Shown: one piece after another, positions 5,499 to 6,719 of the stretch
Layout of the letters: each line of letters begins with the position of its first letter
Position numbering within the stretch: the stretch's first letter is position 1
Source: a candidate division Zixibacteria bacterium SM23_81
GTDB taxonomy: Bacteria; SM23-81
Assembly (NCBI GenBank): GCA_001304015.1
Contig: LJUY01000086.1
Location: 1-6,719, forward strand
Direction of reading: 5' to 3'
Length of the DNA stretch: 6,719 nt
Notes under the pieces: model-generated
Seen by the model: the letters and a program-made list of their open reading frames with translations, nothing else
What the model was told of the DNA's origin: nothing
The model's database searches: none
Program-made: the position numbers and the translations under genes

Positions 5499-6719
5499 CT
5501 ACTCGGTGTATCCCAAGGACTTCAACCTCTCCTGAGTGGCCTCGTCTATCTCCCTTTCCTGGCGGGCGACCGCTCCACCTTGAGCCAGGGCCAATTTTTC
5601 TTCCAAGCGGGGTTGCATCACATCAACCAGCTCTGATTGCTCCTGGGCCAGGTTATTTTTCTCCCAGGGATCCTCCGTCAAGTTGAACACAGCCACGGGA
5701 GGAAGACCCCTGGGGTTATTGGGATTGGCCTGGATCAGCTTAAAATTCCGGGTGCGCAAAGAGAGGACCACATTACCCTCGTGGTCCTCTTCGGAGAAGA
5801 CATCCTCCACGCCGGTCCATGATTTGCCCTCGGTTCCTAAAAAGCTTTGTCCCTGCATTGAGGGGTGAGAAGAGATGTCCGTCAGGGCCAGGATAGTGGG
5901 AGCGATGTCCAGAGTGCGAACTACCCGCTGGTCCACGGTGCCGGCCTCCTTCTGGCCAGGTAACTTGACGACCAGGGGTACATGTATTTGTTCCTCATAC
6001 AGTGTAGTGCCGTGCCACCAACCACCGTGCTCATAGAATTCCTGACCATGGTCCGAGGTTAAAACAATGAGAGCGTCCTGGTACAGGCCATGGTCTTTAA
6101 GCCAGCGCCACAGCTCTCCAAGCGCCTGATCCACAAATCGCAATTCGCCGTCGTAGGTGTCGCTGAACAATCCTGCCACACTTGGATTTGGATTTGGGTT
6201 GCTCACTCGAGCGTAGCCCACGTTATTGTAAGGATGCACGAAGTAAGGATCATGGGTCTCCATGTAGTGGACAAACAAAAAGAAGCGACTGTTCTGCACT
6301 TTCTCCAACCAGGATAGGACGTTCTTGTTGACCACCTGTGCATCTTGGTAGTAGTGATAAACGTGCTTGGCTTTCGAGAAGAAGCGCTCCCGTATCAGAC
6401 GGAGTTGATTGTACCCGGCGAGCTGAAAGCCGGACTCCGGCGACTTGAAGAAATAATGGGGTTTGAGAAAGATGTACTGGTCGAATCCCTGGCCGAAATT
6501 GAAGATGGGGGCGATATTGACGTTATTGGCAAATCCCAGTGCGAAATATCCCCCCGCCGTCATCAGCTCAGCCAAGGAGACCACCGGCTCAGGAAGCATA
6601 TCTGGCTTAAAGATGGCCTGATGAGAGGAAGGGTAGAGGGCGGTGAACAGGGTGGCGGTGGAGGGGCGGGTCCAGGAGGATTGGGTTATGCAGGTTTCGA
6701 AGCGGATGGCATCGGCGGC
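5499..6719 (-). CDS. Sulfatase-fold enzyme with Thr at the nucleophile position, N terminus outside the window
   Basis: The open frame continues to the right edge without a start, giving 406 residues of a sulfatase-family (alkaline phosphatase superfamily) hydrolase or transferase; an internal ATG at 6599 is not the real start. The fragment opens inside the active-site segment: SSWTRPSTATLFTALYPSSH occupies residues 14-33, where true sulfatases have C/S-x-P-x-R. Here the aligned residues are T17, P19 and T21, so neither the formylglycine Cys/Ser nor the Arg is present. Other signatures are FVHYMETHDPYFVHPYN (149-165), LTSDHGQEFYEHGGWWHG (220-237) with D223-H224 and H236, and TLDIAPTILAL (269-279). 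The C-terminal substrate region includes RTRNFKLI and FNLTEDPWEKNNLAQ (345-359). It ends ERLKSLGYTE. The missing N terminus (perhaps 50-150 residues) would carry the first metal-binding Asp and any export signal, so location cannot be judged. It is the first gene of the cluster seen here. Confidence 0.88.
   Translation of the reverse strand, partial: AADAIRFETCITQSSWTRPSTATLFTALYPSSHQAIFKPDMLPEPVVSLAELMTAGGYFALGFANNVNIAPIFNFGQGFDQYIFLKPHYFFKSPESGFQLAGYNQLRLIRERFFSKAKHVYHYYQDAQVVNKNVLSWLEKVQNSRFFLFVHYMETHDPYFVHPYNNVGYARVSNPNPNPSVAGLFSDTYDGELRFVDQALGELWRWLKDHGLYQDALIVLTSDHGQEFYEHGGWWHGTTLYEEQIHVPLVVKLPGQKEAGTVDQRVVRTLDIAPTILALTDISSHPSMQGQSFLGTEGKSWTGVEDVFSEEDHEGNVVLSLRTRNFKLIQANPNNPRGLPPVAVFNLTEDPWEKNNLAQEQSELVDVMQPRLEEKLALAQGGAVARQEREIDEATQERLKSLGYTE

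Noticed and set aside
6180-6201. Short tandem repeat (TTGGAT-like units) in the sulfatase-fold gene
   Set aside because: It encodes only a brief Asn-Pro stretch (NPNPNPS) in a surface-loop-like position and has too few units to be a meaningful repeat.
1-6719. tRNA, rRNA, CRISPR, insertion sequence or attachment sites
   Set aside because: Coding density on the minus strand is nearly complete, and I saw no RNA gene signatures, transposase motifs, terminal repeats or spaced direct repeats.

Overview
Every gene I can support lies on the minus strand, so the window reads right to left. Five tightly packed genes form what looks like one operon concerned with surface or lipid-linked glycans. A gap of about 160-185 bp follows, then the start of a central-carbon gene at the left edge. 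The DNA is bacterial in style, with Shine-Dalgarno sites, an ATGA overlap and a lipoprotein signal. Base composition is roughly balanced. The left-edge gene belongs to the archaeal-type (class V) fructose-1,6-bisphosphate aldolase/phosphatase family, which in bacteria is found mainly in thermophilic, deep-branching or anaerobic/autotrophic lineages. That suggests such a bacterium (a Chloroflexota-, Nitrospirota-, NC10- or Desulfobacterota-like lineage), but the sequence does not fix the phylum.

Layout in the direction of transcription: (E) 6719-5499, a sulfatase-fold alkaline-phosphatase-superfamily enzyme missing its N terminus; (D) 5482-3857, a cytoplasmic type I phosphodiesterase/nucleotide-pyrophosphatase-like enzyme; (C) 3882-3133, a DPM1-like family 2 glycosyltransferase; (B) 3109-1922, a family 4 glycosyltransferase; (A) 1925-396, a second phosphodiesterase-like enzyme, made as a lipoprotein. 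Junctions are 16 bp apart (E/D), a 26 bp overlap (D/C), 23 bp apart (C/B) and a 4 bp ATGA overlap (B/A). Then comes a non-coding stretch with two perfect inverted repeats around a TATAAC box, and the fructose-bisphosphate aldolase/phosphatase start codon at 210.

Working model (inference): the GT2 enzyme charges a polyprenyl carrier or begins a glycan, and the GT4 enzyme extends it. The three alkaline-phosphatase-fold enzymes, at least one cytoplasmic and one exported and lipid-anchored, transfer or hydrolyse phospho- or sulfo-groups on the product. Three divergent members of one metalloenzyme superfamily interleaved with two glycosyltransferases is the most unusual aspect of the window. Their predicted nucleophiles are Thr, Thr and Ser, none a formylglycine-type Cys.

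The clearest anomaly is at the end of gene A. The open frame ends in a low-complexity tail, while a family-like C terminus ending in IGYVQ lies intact in another frame (438-373), pointing to a one-base deletion or sequencing error near 437-486.
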